In this document: positions 36,363-45,176 of the stretch, piece after piece
Position numbering within the stretch: position 1 is the stretch's first letter
Layout: each line of letters opens with the position of its first letter
NCBI RefSeq assembly: GCF_014696875.1
Contig: NZ_JACJQV010000128.1
Coordinates: 1 to 55,320 of the forward strand
Direction of reading: 5' to 3'
Length of the DNA: 55,320 nucleotides
Origin: Microcystis wesenbergii FACHB-1317
GTDB taxonomy: Bacteria; Cyanobacteriota; Cyanobacteriia; Cyanobacteriales; Microcystaceae
Notes under the pieces: model-generated
Seen by the model: only the letters and a program-made list of their open reading frames with translations
Databases searched by the model: none
Told to the model about the DNA's origin: nothing
Made by a program: the position numbers and the translations under genes

Positions 36363-36866
36363 CTTTTTTAACTAATGTAACAAATACTTGACAAAGTGTC
36401 AATGTATCTGTAAAGAGGGTTTTGCTTTTTTCCTCTCGTTAGCTAGGATACCCCGCCGCCAAAAGGAAAGAAGCATATAATGATACATTTAGCAAGAGTT
36501 TTCAGAAAATTTTGCTTACTGTGAACAAATACTTAAGTAGTTATACCTATTTTTCCCTAGGGCAGCCCGGAGCGAGGGAAAATATTTGACAAATTGTGTA
36601 AACATTCTGTAATAATCGAAGAGAGCGACATAAATCGGGTAAGTTGAATGATTAGCCCTGTTAACAGCTAAAAACGTAACCCCTAGATCCCGTCCCTCTC
36701 GTTGAAATCGTTAAGGATAGTCAAAATTGACGGACACAGCCGCTATCGTGCAGAAACTACAAGCTTATCGCTGGGAAACATCCTCCTTAGCTCTGTTTGC
36801 CTTAAAAAAATCAGCATACAGGCACGGAATGTCGCACAAGTTTTTACCTAAAATGTCGGATGAATG
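36363..36866. other. Intergenic region between nblA and the TnpB element
   Basis: About 500 AT-rich bases that must hold the nblA promoter. An unproven open frame (36727-36912) begins TTG-initiated with TDTAAIVQKL, vaguely like the start of type I methylase subunits, and then loses any resemblance. I do not call it a gene. Confidence 0.4.
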
Positions 36867-37011
36867 CCCCCGCTACATTTTTCGACAAGATACTCAGCTT
36901 TGCGGGGGATGAAATCCGACCAGAATATCAACCGCGGAGCATCGGTTTAATTCCACCATCTGTGGGTAAACTGTGTTATAAATAACTTAGGCAAGGGTCG
37001 AGGATTGTTAG

Positions 37012-38298
37012 ATGCTAGTCGTAGAAGCGAAGCTAAAAAACGGAACACCAGAGCAATATCACCGGCTCGATGAAGCTATCAGAACTTCTCAGTTTGTGCG
37101 TAATTCTTGTGTTCGTCATTGGCTGGACAATCAAGGGACAACCCGCAATGATCTCCAAAAACTTTGCGCGGTACTAGCTAACAATAAAGAAACACCTTGG
37201 GTTAATAAATTAAACTCTCAAGCTCGTCAATCTGCTGCTGATAGAGCTTGGCAATCAATTAGTACATTCTATAAAAATTGTCATGCTAAGATACCAGGGA
37301 AAAAGGGTTTTCCTCGGTTCAAAAAGCATAGCCGTTCCGTTGAGTACAAACTAACAGGCTACAAACTATCTGATGATCGACGTAAAATCAAGTTCACTGA
37401 TGGCTTTAAAGCAGGAGAATTTGATTTATGGTGTAGTCAAAAAACCTTAGTTTATTATTCAGAGCAACAGATTAAACGGGTAAGAGTTATTAGACGTGCT
37501 GATGGTTATTATTGTCAGTTTTTGATTGACGTAGAACGGCAAGAATACCATAAACCAACGGGACAAATAACAGGAATTGACTTAGGGTTAAAGGAATTTT
37601 ATACTGACGCTCAAGGCAATACTGTGGAAAATCCACGTTATTTAAGCAAGTCAGAAAAACGACTTAAAAAAGCACAAAGTAGATTATCAAAACGATTTCG
37701 TCAAGGAAAGAAACAGTCTAATAACTATCACAAGCAACGGGTAAAAGTAGCTAGGCTTCATCTTAAAGTATCAAGACAACGTAAAGACAAAGCAATTAAA
37801 GACGCTGTGGCGTTAGTCCAGTCTAATGATCTGGTAGTTTATGAAGCTTTAAAGGTAAGAAACTTAGTCAAAAACCGTAAGCTTGCCAAGTCAATTAGTG
37901 ATGCTTCTTGGTATCAATTCACCGAATGGTTGAATTATTTTGCCAAGATTTATCGGATTGTCTGTATTGCTGTACCACCGCATTTCACTTCTCAAGATTG
38001 TTCAGTTTGTGGGACGAGAGTGCAAAAAACATTAAGCACTAGAACTCATCAATGTCCTAACTGTAAAACAGTCTTAGATAGGGATCATAATGCAGCAATA
38101 AATATTCTTAAAAAAGGGTTACAATATTTGGGAAATTATCTCAACGGTACTGTTGGGCAAACAGAAACCGACCCAAACGCCTTGGGAGAGTCCGGCCTCT
38201 GGATTCTTAATGGAGACATTGAGAATCTAAGCTGTCTCGTTGAACAAGGAATTTCTAACAGCAATGTGGAAAGAATCCCCCGTCACAGCGTAGCTTGA
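37012..38298 (+). CDS. tnpB: TnpB, RNA-guided endonuclease of an IS200/IS605-type element
   Basis: TnpB is the RNA-guided DNA nuclease ancestral to Cas12. The 428-aa protein keeps all three RuvC acids: Asp190 (GIDLG), Glu278 (VVYEAL) and Asp358 (LDRDHNAA). It also keeps the zinc finger CSVCG...CPNC. The N-terminal helical region (YHRLDEAIRTSQFVRNSCVRHW) and the WED/REC-like part (KIPGKKGFPRFKKHSRSVEYKL) are complete. No tnpA is nearby, so mobility would need one in trans. Its guide RNA is expected to overlap the 3' end of the gene and the right end of the element. Likely a functional nuclease. Confidence 0.93.
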   Translation: MLVVEAKLKNGTPEQYHRLDEAIRTSQFVRNSCVRHWLDNQGTTRNDLQKLCAVLANNKETPWVNKLNSQARQSAADRAWQSISTFYKNCHAKIPGKKGFPRFKKHSRSVEYKLTGYKLSDDRRKIKFTDGFKAGEFDLWCSQKTLVYYSEQQIKRVRVIRRADGYYCQFLIDVERQEYHKPTGQITGIDLGLKEFYTDAQGNTVENPRYLSKSEKRLKKAQSRLSKRFRQGKKQSNNYHKQRVKVARLHLKVSRQRKDKAIKDAVALVQSNDLVVYEALKVRNLVKNRKLAKSISDASWYQFTEWLNYFAKIYRIVCIAVPPHFTSQDCSVCGTRVQKTLSTRTHQCPNCKTVLDRDHNAAINILKKGLQYLGNYLNGTVGQTETDPNALGESGLWILNGDIENLSCLVEQGISNSNVERIPRHSVA

Positions 38299-38314
38299 CG
38301 GTGGGAGTATGTCA
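38200..38314 (+). ncRNA. Probable omega (right-end) guide RNA region of the TnpB element
   Basis: By analogy with characterised TnpB systems, the guide scaffold is transcribed from the 3' end of tnpB through the right-end hairpin. Here that would be the last about 100 bases of the gene plus the hairpin at 38280-38301, with the guide starting in the flanking DNA after TATGTCAA. The limits are inference. Confidence 0.35.
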
Positions 38315-38342
38315 AATCACCCTATACTTGGAGGAATCCATC

Positions 38343-38870
38343 ATGTCCGTTCGTCTATACGTTGGTAATTTACCCAAAGAATCCGTCGAGCGCGAAAAAT
38401 TACAGGCGCTTTTTGCCGATGAAGGGGATACGATCGCCACTAAAGTCATCAAAGATCGCAAAACTGGCAAATGTCGCGGTTTTGCCTTCGTTACCGTCCC
38501 TAGCGATGAACTAGCTGACCAGTTTATCGAAAAATACAACGGTCAATCCTTCATGGAAAACCCGATCAAAATCGAGAAAGCTCTCCCCCGCAGCAAGGGA
38601 GGTAAAGAAGAAGGAGAAGAAGCAGAAGGGCCGGAGGCCAGCGTAGAAACCCCGGAAAAAGTCGAAAGACCGACTCCGAAACCGACGACGGCAGCACCGC
38701 GCAAATCCAGTGGTGGCGGCGGCGGCGGCAAAAAACGCAAGGCTGACCGGGGTAGCAGCAGTACCCCGAAAGTTACCGGTGATGGTGACGCTTTACAGCC
38801 AGATCCCCGTTGGGCCAATGAATTGGCTAAACTCAAGGAAATGTTAGCAGCTCAGGCCACTAATCCCTAA
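38343..38870 (+). CDS. RNA-binding protein with single RRM and basic C-terminal tail
   Basis: A cyanobacterial Rbp-type protein. The RRM spans residues 1-80, with RNP2 LYVGNL near the start and RNP1 CRGFAFVTV near residue 42. Such proteins are cold- or stress-induced, and some target photosynthesis mRNAs to the thylakoid. The 175-aa length is longer than the usual about 100; the tail is Glu/Pro-rich, then GGGGGGKKRKADRG, then KVTGDGDALQPDPRWANELAKLKEML. The start at ATG 38343 follows GGAGGA; an upstream in-frame start would lie inside the TnpB element. Confidence 0.92.
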   Translation: MSVRLYVGNLPKESVEREKLQALFADEGDTIATKVIKDRKTGKCRGFAFVTVPSDELADQFIEKYNGQSFMENPIKIEKALPRSKGGKEEGEEAEGPEASVETPEKVERPTPKPTTAAPRKSSGGGGGGKKRKADRGSSSTPKVTGDGDALQPDPRWANELAKLKEMLAAQATNP

Positions 38871-38942
38871 TTCCATTGACAAGAGGGCAAGGGATAGCCG
38901 ATAACTAAGAGGTTCAAAACATCGCTTTTAGGAATGTGCATC

Positions 38943-39653
38943 ATGACAGCAATCGATCCGATCATTATCATGAAACAGGAGGTCGGTAAGGCCGCCGCTA
39001 ATCTAGTTCAATCTAATTCGGTCGTGGGATTGGGAACTGGTTCAACGACGGCCTATGCGATCGAGTATCTGGGCGCTAGACTGCAAAGCGGGGAAATCAG
39101 CAATATTGTCGGGGTTCCTACTTCTTTTCAAGCGCAAGTTTTGGCTAGGAAGTACGGAATTCCCCTCACTACCCTCGATGTCATCGCAAAGATGGATATC
39201 GCTATCGATGGGGCCGATGAGGTGGATCCCCAGAAAAACCTGATTAAGGGTGGCGGTGCTGCCCATACTCAGGAGAAAATTGTCGATAGTCTCGCCGATA
39301 TTTTTGTCGTGGTGGTGGATGGCAATAAGCTGGTAGATAAGTTGGGATCGACTTTTCTTTTGCCGGTGGAAGTGTTACCCATGGCCATGACTCCGGTGAT
39401 GCGAAAATTGGAGGCACTCGGTGGTAAACCTTCTCTCCGCATGGGAGTGAAAAAAGCTGGCCCCGTGGTGACAGATCAAGGCAATTTAGTTATCGATGTT
39501 AAATTTGATAGTATCGATGATCCGGCTGATTTGGAAAGAACTATTAATAATATACCGGGGGTTTTAGAAAATGGTTTATTTGTCGGGGTTGCTGATCTGA
39601 TTCTCGTCGGTGAAATTATCGACGGTAAGCCAGTAGTCCGCGAGATTAGGTAG
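38943..39653 (+). CDS. rpiA: Ribose-5-phosphate isomerase A
   Basis: Interconverts ribose-5-phosphate and ribulose-5-phosphate in the Calvin and pentose phosphate pathways. About 236 aa, with [15 protein letters not shown] (phosphate binding), [25 protein letters not shown] (catalytic Asp/Glu/Lys region) and LPVEVLPMA. The ATG at 38943 is preferred over 38934 because of ribosome-site spacing (AGGA at 38928). A strong terminator follows. Confidence 0.97.
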   Translation: MTAIDPIIIMKQEVGKAAANLVQSNSVVGLGTGSTTAYAIEYLGARLQSGEISNIVGVPTSFQAQVLARKYGIPLTTLDVIAKMDIAIDGADEVDPQKNLIKGGGAAHTQEKIVDSLADIFVVVVDGNKLVDKLGSTFLLPVEVLPMAMTPVMRKLEALGGKPSLRMGVKKAGPVVTDQGNLVIDVKFDSIDDPADLERTINNIPGVLENGLFVGVADLILVGEIIDGKPVVREIR

Positions 39654-39680
39654 GATTAATTATTCTTAATCTAACAGTGA

Positions 39681-39704
39681 AACAGGCCGCAGGCCTGTTT
39701 TATT
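39681..39704 (+). terminator. Intrinsic terminator of rpiA
   Basis: A perfect 8-bp stem AACAGGCC / GGCCTGTT (39681-39688, 39692-39699) with a 3-base loop, followed by TTTATTATT. Confidence 0.85.
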
Positions 39705-40048
39705 ATTATGGGTGTGTACAGACAAGGAGCAAAATAAGCTAGGTTTTACCGGACACATCGTTAGTGGGAATCGAGTCAATCAGAATTCCCTAAAGCTTGG
39801 GAAGGGAGTTGATATCAGGATGACTACACGAGATATCCCCAAAAGCGACAACCCAATCACGGTCTGCTTTTCTCATCTATACTAATAAAAATAGTTCGAT
39901 AGCTGAAGTGGATATATTCGTTGCTAATTCAGTTTTATCGAGAAACTATGGGAGAATTAAAATCATTTCTATTCCAGTAAATTCCCTGACCAAAAAAATT
40001 TTCAGCTTCGATATGATGTTGTGTAGATTTCTATGATTAATTACCTAT
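39705..40048. other. Intergenic region, nothing recognised
   Basis: About 340 AT-rich bases between the rpiA terminator and the next gene. No gene, RNA or repeat was recognised; it presumably holds the promoter of the membrane-protein gene. Confidence 0.5.
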
Positions 40049-40501
40049 ATGAACAGAAATAATGACAGACAATACCTAAGATTATTGTCAATATCTCACT
40101 ACATTGTGGGAGGAATAATTGGTGCTGGCCCTCTTTTTTTAATTCTTTTTTTCTCTTGCCTTTTCTTGCTTCAATTTTTTATAATGGCTTTCCCTCAACC
40201 ATACCCAATGCCGTCGGAAGAGTTACCCATCCGAGTTCTATTAGACTTTCTAAAAGGTTTAACAATAACACTGCTAGGAGCAGCTTTAGCGATTTCTACG
40301 ATTCTTTCGGGTAGATTTCTCAGCCGCCACGAGAAATACTGGTTTTCTTTTGTGATAGCTTGCATCCTCTGCTTATTCATCCCGTTGGGTACCATTCTCG
40401 GGGTCTTCACAATTATCGTCCTTTCCCGCCAATCGGTTAAGGAGCTATACCGACTTTCTAACGGCAATAATTTAGCCAGCAATCAGGAAGACCAGGATTG
40501 A
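40049..40501 (+). CDS. Small integral membrane protein, uncharacterised
   Basis: The 150-aa protein has probably four membrane spans: YIVGGIIGAGPLFLILFFSC, an adjacent LLQFFIMAF, FLKGLTITLLGAALAISTIL, and FVIACILCLFIPLGTILGVF. The end, TIIVLSRQSVKELYR, and the FIPLGTxLGVFTIIVL stretch recall a common family of short membrane proteins of unknown function in diverse bacteria. The start has no strong ribosome site. Length and hydrophobic pattern make a real gene likely. Confidence 0.7.
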   Translation: MNRNNDRQYLRLLSISHYIVGGIIGAGPLFLILFFSCLFLLQFFIMAFPQPYPMPSEELPIRVLLDFLKGLTITLLGAALAISTILSGRFLSRHEKYWFSFVIACILCLFIPLGTILGVFTIIVLSRQSVKELYRLSNGNNLASNQEDQD

Positions 40502-40709
40502 CAGCAATGGATGACCTAAACCCCCTCAAACTGATTAGCAGAAGCCTTTTCCTTTAGTAACTGGCAGAATTGGGGACTAAGGGTTTTGTTTCTTTTTACC
40601 GAACAAGTCGCTTTATGCTAGACTGCTGAGGTGACTAGAGAGTGGAGAGATAGGGAGAAAAAACCTGATAACTGATAACTGAATAGGGCTGGAGGCTGGT
40701 GGCTATAGG

Positions 40710-41837
40710 CTAATAAAAAATCTGTCCCTTTTTGACAGAAAATATCTGGGAAGATTGCAACCAGCGAGACTCAAAAGAACTGAGATGAGTCGTGGTAATT
40801 AAAGTTTGAAAACGGTCTTCGATCGCATCTAATAATTGATTTTGTCGCTCGATATCTAATTCCGCTAAAACATCATCGAGGAGTAGTAGGGGAGGTTCCC
40901 CGATAATCTGCTCTAATAACTGTAATTCCGCTAATTTCAAGGCTAAAACTAAGGTTCTTTGTTGTCCTTGGGAACCGTAGGATTTAGCGGGGTTTTGGTT
41001 AATTAAAAAATCCACTTCATCCCGGTGGGGACCGACTACCGATGTCCCTAGCTGTTTCTCTGCCAGACGACGGGTTTCAATCTTATCTAAAAAAGCCCTT
41101 TGTACCCCATTGACATCATCTTCTAGCCAAGGCACATTGGGAACATATTGTAATTCTAAAAATTCCGTTTTTCCGCTAATACTTTCGTGCCATTTTTGGG
41201 CTAAAGGAATTAATCTTTGCAGGACTCGCGCCCTTCTTCTCGTTACTCTTGAACCAGTTTCTGCTAGTTGTAAATCCCAGAGTTTTAGCTGGGATAAATC
41301 CCCATAAACTTTTCCCTCTAATTCCTGTTTACGAATCTCTTTTAAGAGGGCATTTCTTTGTCGTAAAACCTGATTATATTGCTGTAAAATATGAACGTAT
41401 AGGGGTTCTAATTGAATTAATAAAGTATCTAACCAATCTCGGCGAGCTTCCGGACCACCGCGCACTAAATCCAGATCGAGACTAGAAAATTGTACCGCAT
41501 TAATCACGCCCAAAAAATCGAGATGACGGCGCAGAGGTTGACGGTCACGGATCACGGTGCGACGACCAGAAGAACGGAGAATTAAACTTAATTCTGATGC
41601 CCCATAAAGACGATTAACCCTAGCAAAAATTCTCGCCTCCGAGTCCGATTCTAGCACCAGATCCCGATCCTTGCTGACTCGATGGCTCTTGAGAGTGGCC
41701 AAAAGTTCGATCGCTTCTAGTAAATTGGATTTTCCCTGAGCATTATTGCCCAATAATATTGTTTTTTGGGACTCGAATTTTAGCAACTGTTCGGCATAAT
41801 TTCTAAAACTGTGAAGGTGCAGGTGTTCGAGATACAT
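40710..41837 (-). CDS. recF: DNA replication and repair protein RecF
   Basis: An SMC-like ATPase that loads RecA at single-strand gaps together with RecO and RecR. 375 aa from the ATG at 41837 (MYLEHLHLHSFRNYAEQ); an upstream in-frame start lies in heptamer repeats and is rejected. Walker A GNNAQGKS is at 30-37; the signature region is KSYGSQGQQRTLVLALKLAE; Walker B is PLLLLDDVLAELD. There are no dnaA or dnaN neighbours, as is usual in cyanobacteria. Confidence 0.97.
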   Translation of the reverse strand: MYLEHLHLHSFRNYAEQLLKFESQKTILLGNNAQGKSNLLEAIELLATLKSHRVSKDRDLVLESDSEARIFARVNRLYGASELSLILRSSGRRTVIRDRQPLRRHLDFLGVINAVQFSSLDLDLVRGGPEARRDWLDTLLIQLEPLYVHILQQYNQVLRQRNALLKEIRKQELEGKVYGDLSQLKLWDLQLAETGSRVTRRRARVLQRLIPLAQKWHESISGKTEFLELQYVPNVPWLEDDVNGVQRAFLDKIETRRLAEKQLGTSVVGPHRDEVDFLINQNPAKSYGSQGQQRTLVLALKLAELQLLEQIIGEPPLLLLDDVLAELDIERQNQLLDAIEDRFQTLITTTHLSSFESRWLQSSQIFSVKKGQIFY

Positions 41838-41854
41838 TGCAAGTTGGGGGTTAA

Positions 41855-41905
41855 GTGTTGGGGTGTGGGGAGAAAACAACTGATAACTGATAACTGATCA
41901 CTGAT
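41855..41905. repeat. Short STRR patch between recF and the DUF2808 gene
   Basis: GGGGTGTGGGG and TGATAACTGATAACTGATCACTGATAA units form a minor cluster of the same heptamer families. Similar short patches lie at about 40663-40680 and 42572-42590. Confidence 0.7.
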
Positions 41906-41980
41906 AATGGCAGCGGTTGAGGGTTAAGTGAATTTGCTATAATTCCCCTTGACAATCAATATTCTATAGTAGCTTTTACT

Positions 41981-42553
41981 TTGAAAATTCCTTTTTTGCC
42001 TTTAAAACAGATTGAAAGTCTCTATAAGCTGGCTTTGATTGCTATACTCGCTTTTGATGCTTCTGTCTCTCTCGCAGGACAATTTCCCGACGGCAGAATA
42101 TTTTTTGAGAGTTCTCCCACTCTGGTTAATTTCTTCGCTACTTTCCAATCCGTGCGTGCTTGGGGAGCAAAATACTATCTTACCATCGCTCTGCCGCCGT
42201 CTCTCGGGGCGCCCTTGGGCAAAGTAACTATACAACAGCAACCTAATATTCAAACTATTGCTTTTTTTGTTGATCAAACCTTTGCTTTTCTTGGCGATCG
42301 CAATCAGCGAGGCGAAAAATTAACCCTAAAATCCACTACTTTTGACCCCAATACTCAGACGATTACGGTCATTTTTGATCCTCCTGTCCCCCCCGGTAAT
42401 ACCGTTTCCATCGGTCTGAAACCAGTACGAAATCCCGATTATGGTGGTGTCTATCAGTTTGGAATTACTGCTTATCCCCCCGGGGACAATTCTCCCGGAT
42501 TAGCTCTAGGAGTCGGACGTTTAACAATTTACGATGCTGGCGATCGTTGGTAG
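41981..42553 (+). CDS. DUF2808 exported protein
   Basis: The 190-aa protein starts at a TTG (41981); no better start is available in frame. The N-terminal signal peptide is LYKLALIAILAFDASVSLAG, followed by DUF2808 features: YYLTIALPPSLGAPLGKVTI, FDPPVPPGNTVSIGLKPVRNPDYGGVYQFGI and AYPPGDN. DUF2808 is almost restricted to cyanobacteria; its function is unknown and it is probably periplasmic or cell-wall located. Confidence 0.85.
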   Translation: MKIPFLPLKQIESLYKLALIAILAFDASVSLAGQFPDGRIFFESSPTLVNFFATFQSVRAWGAKYYLTIALPPSLGAPLGKVTIQQQPNIQTIAFFVDQTFAFLGDRNQRGEKLTLKSTTFDPNTQTITVIFDPPVPPGNTVSIGLKPVRNPDYGGVYQFGITAYPPGDNSPGLALGVGRLTIYDAGDRW

Positions 42554-42640
42554 GCTGTTCTGCGTCTAAAAACAGTGAGCAGTGAGCAGTAAAAAGACAG
42601 TAGGAAACCTCAGTTCCCTGACTTCGTTGTCCATTTGAGG

Positions 42641-43285
42641 TCAAGGATTAAGCGTTTGCTTGACCCAAATTCGGAATTGTTTTAATGCCATGGCACTACC
42701 GATTTTTTGACTATTTTGTAGCGTTTCTGGAATTTTTTCTATTAGATTAAATTGAGAAAATATTCGGCTTTGGGAAGATTCAACATATTCTGATCCTTGC
42801 AAAACACTGATTTCCAGTCTCTCTCCATTATATCGCCACAATTCAGGAACACCCAATCGCTCATAATTATTAAATCGGGTTCGCTTAGTAATATCAATTT
42901 CAATTGCTAAATCGGGAGGGGGATCAATGGCCAAATCAAGGCGCTTTTTTCCCCTGACAGCAGCACAATTTTCGATATAAAAAGACTCATCTGGTTCTAT
43001 TCCTTGATCCATTTGTTGATTTTTAAAGGTTGTTGATCCGGCGGGTTCATAGTCTAACCCTAATTCATCTAGGAGAACTTTAACCAAATCCCCGATTAAA
43101 ACTTTGGTATTTTCATGAATAAAAAGAGGAGTCATTGCTTCTAAAGTTCCCTGACTATAAGATAGACGAATTGACCGTCGATCTCCCAATTCGTCAAGAA
43201 TTGTTTCATAATCTTGCCAAGTGAGTGAAGTTAACAACAGGCGATCGCCTGGAGTAACAGTTAGTTGTTTTAATGCTAATAACAT
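42641..43285 (-). CDS. Uma2-family PD-(D/E)XK nuclease
   Basis: The 214-aa protein has the Uma2 core: LTWQDYETILDELGDRRSIRL, LEAMTPLFIHENTKVLIGDL, IEPDESFYI, then PPDLAIEIDITKRT (the E-x-D-x-x-K-like site) and GVPELWRYNGERLEI. Unlike the fragment at 13272-13559 it is complete. Uma2 genes occur in dozens of copies in bloom-forming cyanobacteria; the biological role is unproven. It is a single gene on the minus strand. Confidence 0.88.
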   Translation of the reverse strand: MLLALKQLTVTPGDRLLLTSLTWQDYETILDELGDRRSIRLSYSQGTLEAMTPLFIHENTKVLIGDLVKVLLDELGLDYEPAGSTTFKNQQMDQGIEPDESFYIENCAAVRGKKRLDLAIDPPPDLAIEIDITKRTRFNNYERLGVPELWRYNGERLEISVLQGSEYVESSQSRIFSQFNLIEKIPETLQNSQKIGSAMALKQFRIWVKQTLNP

Positions 43286-43540
43286 CAGAATTTGTCGGCT
43301 CAGTTGTTATAATTGGGCGGTTTAGTCAGTATTTAACTTTTTTCTACCTTAGATTATATTATATAGCCGTTTTCATCAGAATGAGGCATGGGCAAGGGGC
43401 TTAAACTCTTTGTTGGTAAAACTTGTCGATACCTCAGTAACGTGAAAAGCTCTATATGCAAACTGAAAACTCAAATCTGATCACTGATCAAGGAGAACTT
43501 CCCACCTTACCCTTGATACCAAATCCGTTGAGTAACGCAC

Positions 43541-43573
43541 AGAAAACGGGTTTCTCGGAGAAACCCGTTTTCT
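43541..43573. repeat. Perfect 15-bp hairpin repeat
   Basis: AGAAAACGGGTTTCT / AGAAACCCGTTTTCT with a CGG loop, embedded in a short segment (about 43520-43585). It looks like a dispersed non-coding repeat of Microcystis-type genomes. There is no T-run on either side, so it is not a classic terminator. Confidence 0.7.
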
Positions 43574-43693
43574 ACTCATGCAAGGGGCAAGAGGAGAAAT
43601 AGATAATCAGCCTTTAATAACTGGATTTAGTATGAGATAACGGCCTCAACTTTCCCGTCTGAGTTTTAGAAAAATTTAACTTTATTCAATCCA

Positions 43694-43718
43694 TGAACAT
43701 CTGTTCAGGTGTTATACT
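43694..43718 (+). promoter_or_regulatory. SmtB-type operator and promoter of the metallothionein gene
   Basis: TGAACA-TC-TGTTCA (43694-43707) is a perfect 6-2-6 inverted repeat of the SmtB/ZiaR operator type. A -10 box TATACT (43713-43718) follows immediately, so a bound repressor would cover the promoter. The metallothionein ATG is 33 bases further on. Confidence 0.75.
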
Positions 43719-43750
43719 AAAGTCAGTAAAGAAGTTCAGAGGTAGTAACC

Positions 43751-43921
43751 ATGATCGCTGTCACCATGATGAAATGTGCTTGTGAATCCTGTTTGTGTGT
43801 AGTATCGATCGCCGATGCCATCAAAAAAAACGATCAATACTACTGTTCCCAAGCTTGTGCCAATGGTCACGTTAACGAGAACGAGAAAGGCTGTGGACAT
43901 AAGGGCTGTGGTTGCGTTTAA
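43751..43921 (+). CDS. smtA: Bacterial metallothionein (SmtA/BmtA type)
   Basis: A 56-aa cysteine-rich zinc-storage protein with CACESCLCVV, then YYCSQACANGH, and GCGHKGCGC at the end. It has nine cysteines and two histidines placed as in SmtA, including the Tyr/Cys central finger. It buffers zinc and protects against Zn, Cd and Cu. It is preceded by an SmtB operator and followed after 35 bases by smtB in the same direction. In Synechococcus the two genes are divergent, so this arrangement differs. Confidence 0.93.
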   Translation: MIAVTMMKCACESCLCVVSIADAIKKNDQYYCSQACANGHVNENEKGCGHKGCGCV

Positions 43922-43956
43922 ATTTAGTTATTGGGGAGAAGGGGACAAGTATCGGC

Positions 43957-44391
43957 ATGGAAGATTCGATCGATACCTCCCTTTCTCAACTTTCCCTTAA
44001 TAACCGATCAGGAAAAAATATGGCCCTAGAGAAAATAGCACCGGTTTGTGGGGAATCCCATCACCAAGGGGGGAAATTCCAGCACTTGCAGGGATTAGAA
44101 CTAGAAAAAGCCCAAAAAATGGCCGAATTTTTCAGCCTTTTGGGGGATGCCAACCGCCTCAGAATACTGTCGCTTTTAGCCAAACAAGAATTATGTGTTT
44201 GTGACTTAGCCGACGACTTAGGGATGAGTGAATCGGCCGTATCGCACCAGTTAAGAACCCTAAGAGCCTTAAGATTAGTTAAATACCAAAAACAGGGACG
44301 GAGAGTCTTTTATCGCCTTGCCGATCATCATGTTCTTGACCTTTATTACGCGGTCTCGGAACATTTGGAAGAGCCAGCGGACGAGGACTAA
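43957..44391 (+). CDS. smtB: SmtB/ArsR-family zinc-responsive repressor
   Basis: A winged-helix dimer that represses metallothionein and is released by zinc. The 144-aa protein has AEFFSLLGDANRLRILSLLA, the alpha-3 metal site ELCVCDLA, the recognition helix SESAVSHQLRTLRALRLV, and the alpha-5 zinc site in DHHVLDLYYAVSEHLEE (Asp, His, His, Glu). The N-terminal Cys and His (VCGESHH) may add ligands. It begins 35 bases after smtA, and its last bases overlap the convergent pentapeptide gene by 4 bp. Confidence 0.93.
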   Translation: MEDSIDTSLSQLSLNNRSGKNMALEKIAPVCGESHHQGGKFQHLQGLELEKAQKMAEFFSLLGDANRLRILSLLAKQELCVCDLADDLGMSESAVSHQLRTLRALRLVKYQKQGRRVFYRLADHHVLDLYYAVSEHLEEPADED

Positions 44392-45176
44392 AACAGTCCC
44401 AAAGCGGGTAAAACAAACTGTAAGAGCAGAGAACCAATCCCCTGCACCATTTGGTCTAATTGAGCGTTGCCACCACCTTGTTCTCGCGGTTTTAGGGCGA
44501 TTTCCATGCCTTTAATAAAATTCTCTGCCGCTTCGTAACCGGGGGTATTACCTTGTCGTTCAAAGAGAGTCGAAGCCATTTGAGCGTCCTGGGCCGCTAG
44601 AGCATTTTGTCCCAGACGATAGTGAGCCATGGCCCGGGCCAGATAAGCTGGAGCATATTCTGGGTTGATTGTCAAGGCCTTATTAAAATTTTCTATAGCA
44701 GCGCTGGTGCGTCCCTGTTTTCCCTCCACCATTCCTAGTCCGTAGAATAGTTCAGGAGTACCGGCACTACTGGGAATTCCCACCGCACCCTGCACGTATG
44801 CAGTGTCTAGTTTGGTGTTGTCGAGGTTAGCATTGTTGAGATAAGCGCCTCTTAAATCCGCACCCGTCAAGATTGCCCCGCTTAAGTTGGCTGCAGTCAG
44901 ATTAGCACCAAAAAGAGAGGCTCCAGTTAAATTTGCCCCACTCAGATCCGCCCCACTTAAATTAGCTTGACTAAGATTGGCCCCGACGAGATTGGCCCCA
45001 TTTAATTTTGCCCCGACTAGATTCGATTGCACTAACCCCGAACCGCTCAGATCGCATTGGGGACATTTTCGGGTGGATAATAATTGCTGTAGGTGGTTTA
45101 AATCTTCCGTCTGACCAACTAGGGACAAGTTAAGGGGAAGACTGAGGACGAGGGTTAGGGCGATCAATTTGTACAT
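44388..45176 (-). CDS. Pentapeptide-repeat plus TPR exported protein
   Basis: The 262-aa protein has a signal peptide (MYKLIALTLVLSLPLNLSLVG), then pentapeptide repeats at about residues 40-125 (A(D/N)LxG type: LNGANLVGANLSQANLSGAD). A tetratricopeptide region follows at about 145-215 (IENFNKALTINPEYAPAYLARAMAHYRLG). Such proteins are common in cyanobacteria and likely act as protein-binding scaffolds in the lumen or periplasm; no specific partner is known. Confidence 0.88.
   Translation of the reverse strand: MYKLIALTLVLSLPLNLSLVGQTEDLNHLQQLLSTRKCPQCDLSGSGLVQSNLVGAKLNGANLVGANLSQANLSGADLSGANLTGASLFGANLTAANLSGAILTGADLRGAYLNNANLDNTKLDTAYVQGAVGIPSSAGTPELFYGLGMVEGKQGRTSAAIENFNKALTINPEYAPAYLARAMAHYRLGQNALAAQDAQMASTLFERQGNTPGYEAAENFIKGMEIALKPREQGGGNAQLDQMVQGIGSLLLQFVLPALGLF

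Larger units (their letters stand above)
36867..38314 (+). mobile_element. IS200/IS605-type element with TnpB only (IS1341-like)
   Basis: The element carries one gene, tnpB, and no tnpA. A left hairpin (CCCCCGC / GCGGGGG, 36867-36873 and 36902-36908) and a right hairpin (CCGTCA / TGACGG, 38280-38285 and 38296-38301, followed by TATGTCAA) mark its approximate limits; exact ends are uncertain by tens of bases. It lies between nblA and an RRM-protein gene, and its right end is only about 30 bp from that gene's start. Confidence 0.65.

Noticed and set aside
36727-36912. Possible type I methylase (HsdM) N-terminal remnant
   Set aside because: Only about ten residues (TDTAAIVQKL) resemble it, then the similarity ends; the frame runs into the TnpB element's left hairpin.
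43815-44000. Plus-strand frame overlapping smtA
   Set aside because: It is out of frame with the cysteine-rich metallothionein, which has the operator and family match.
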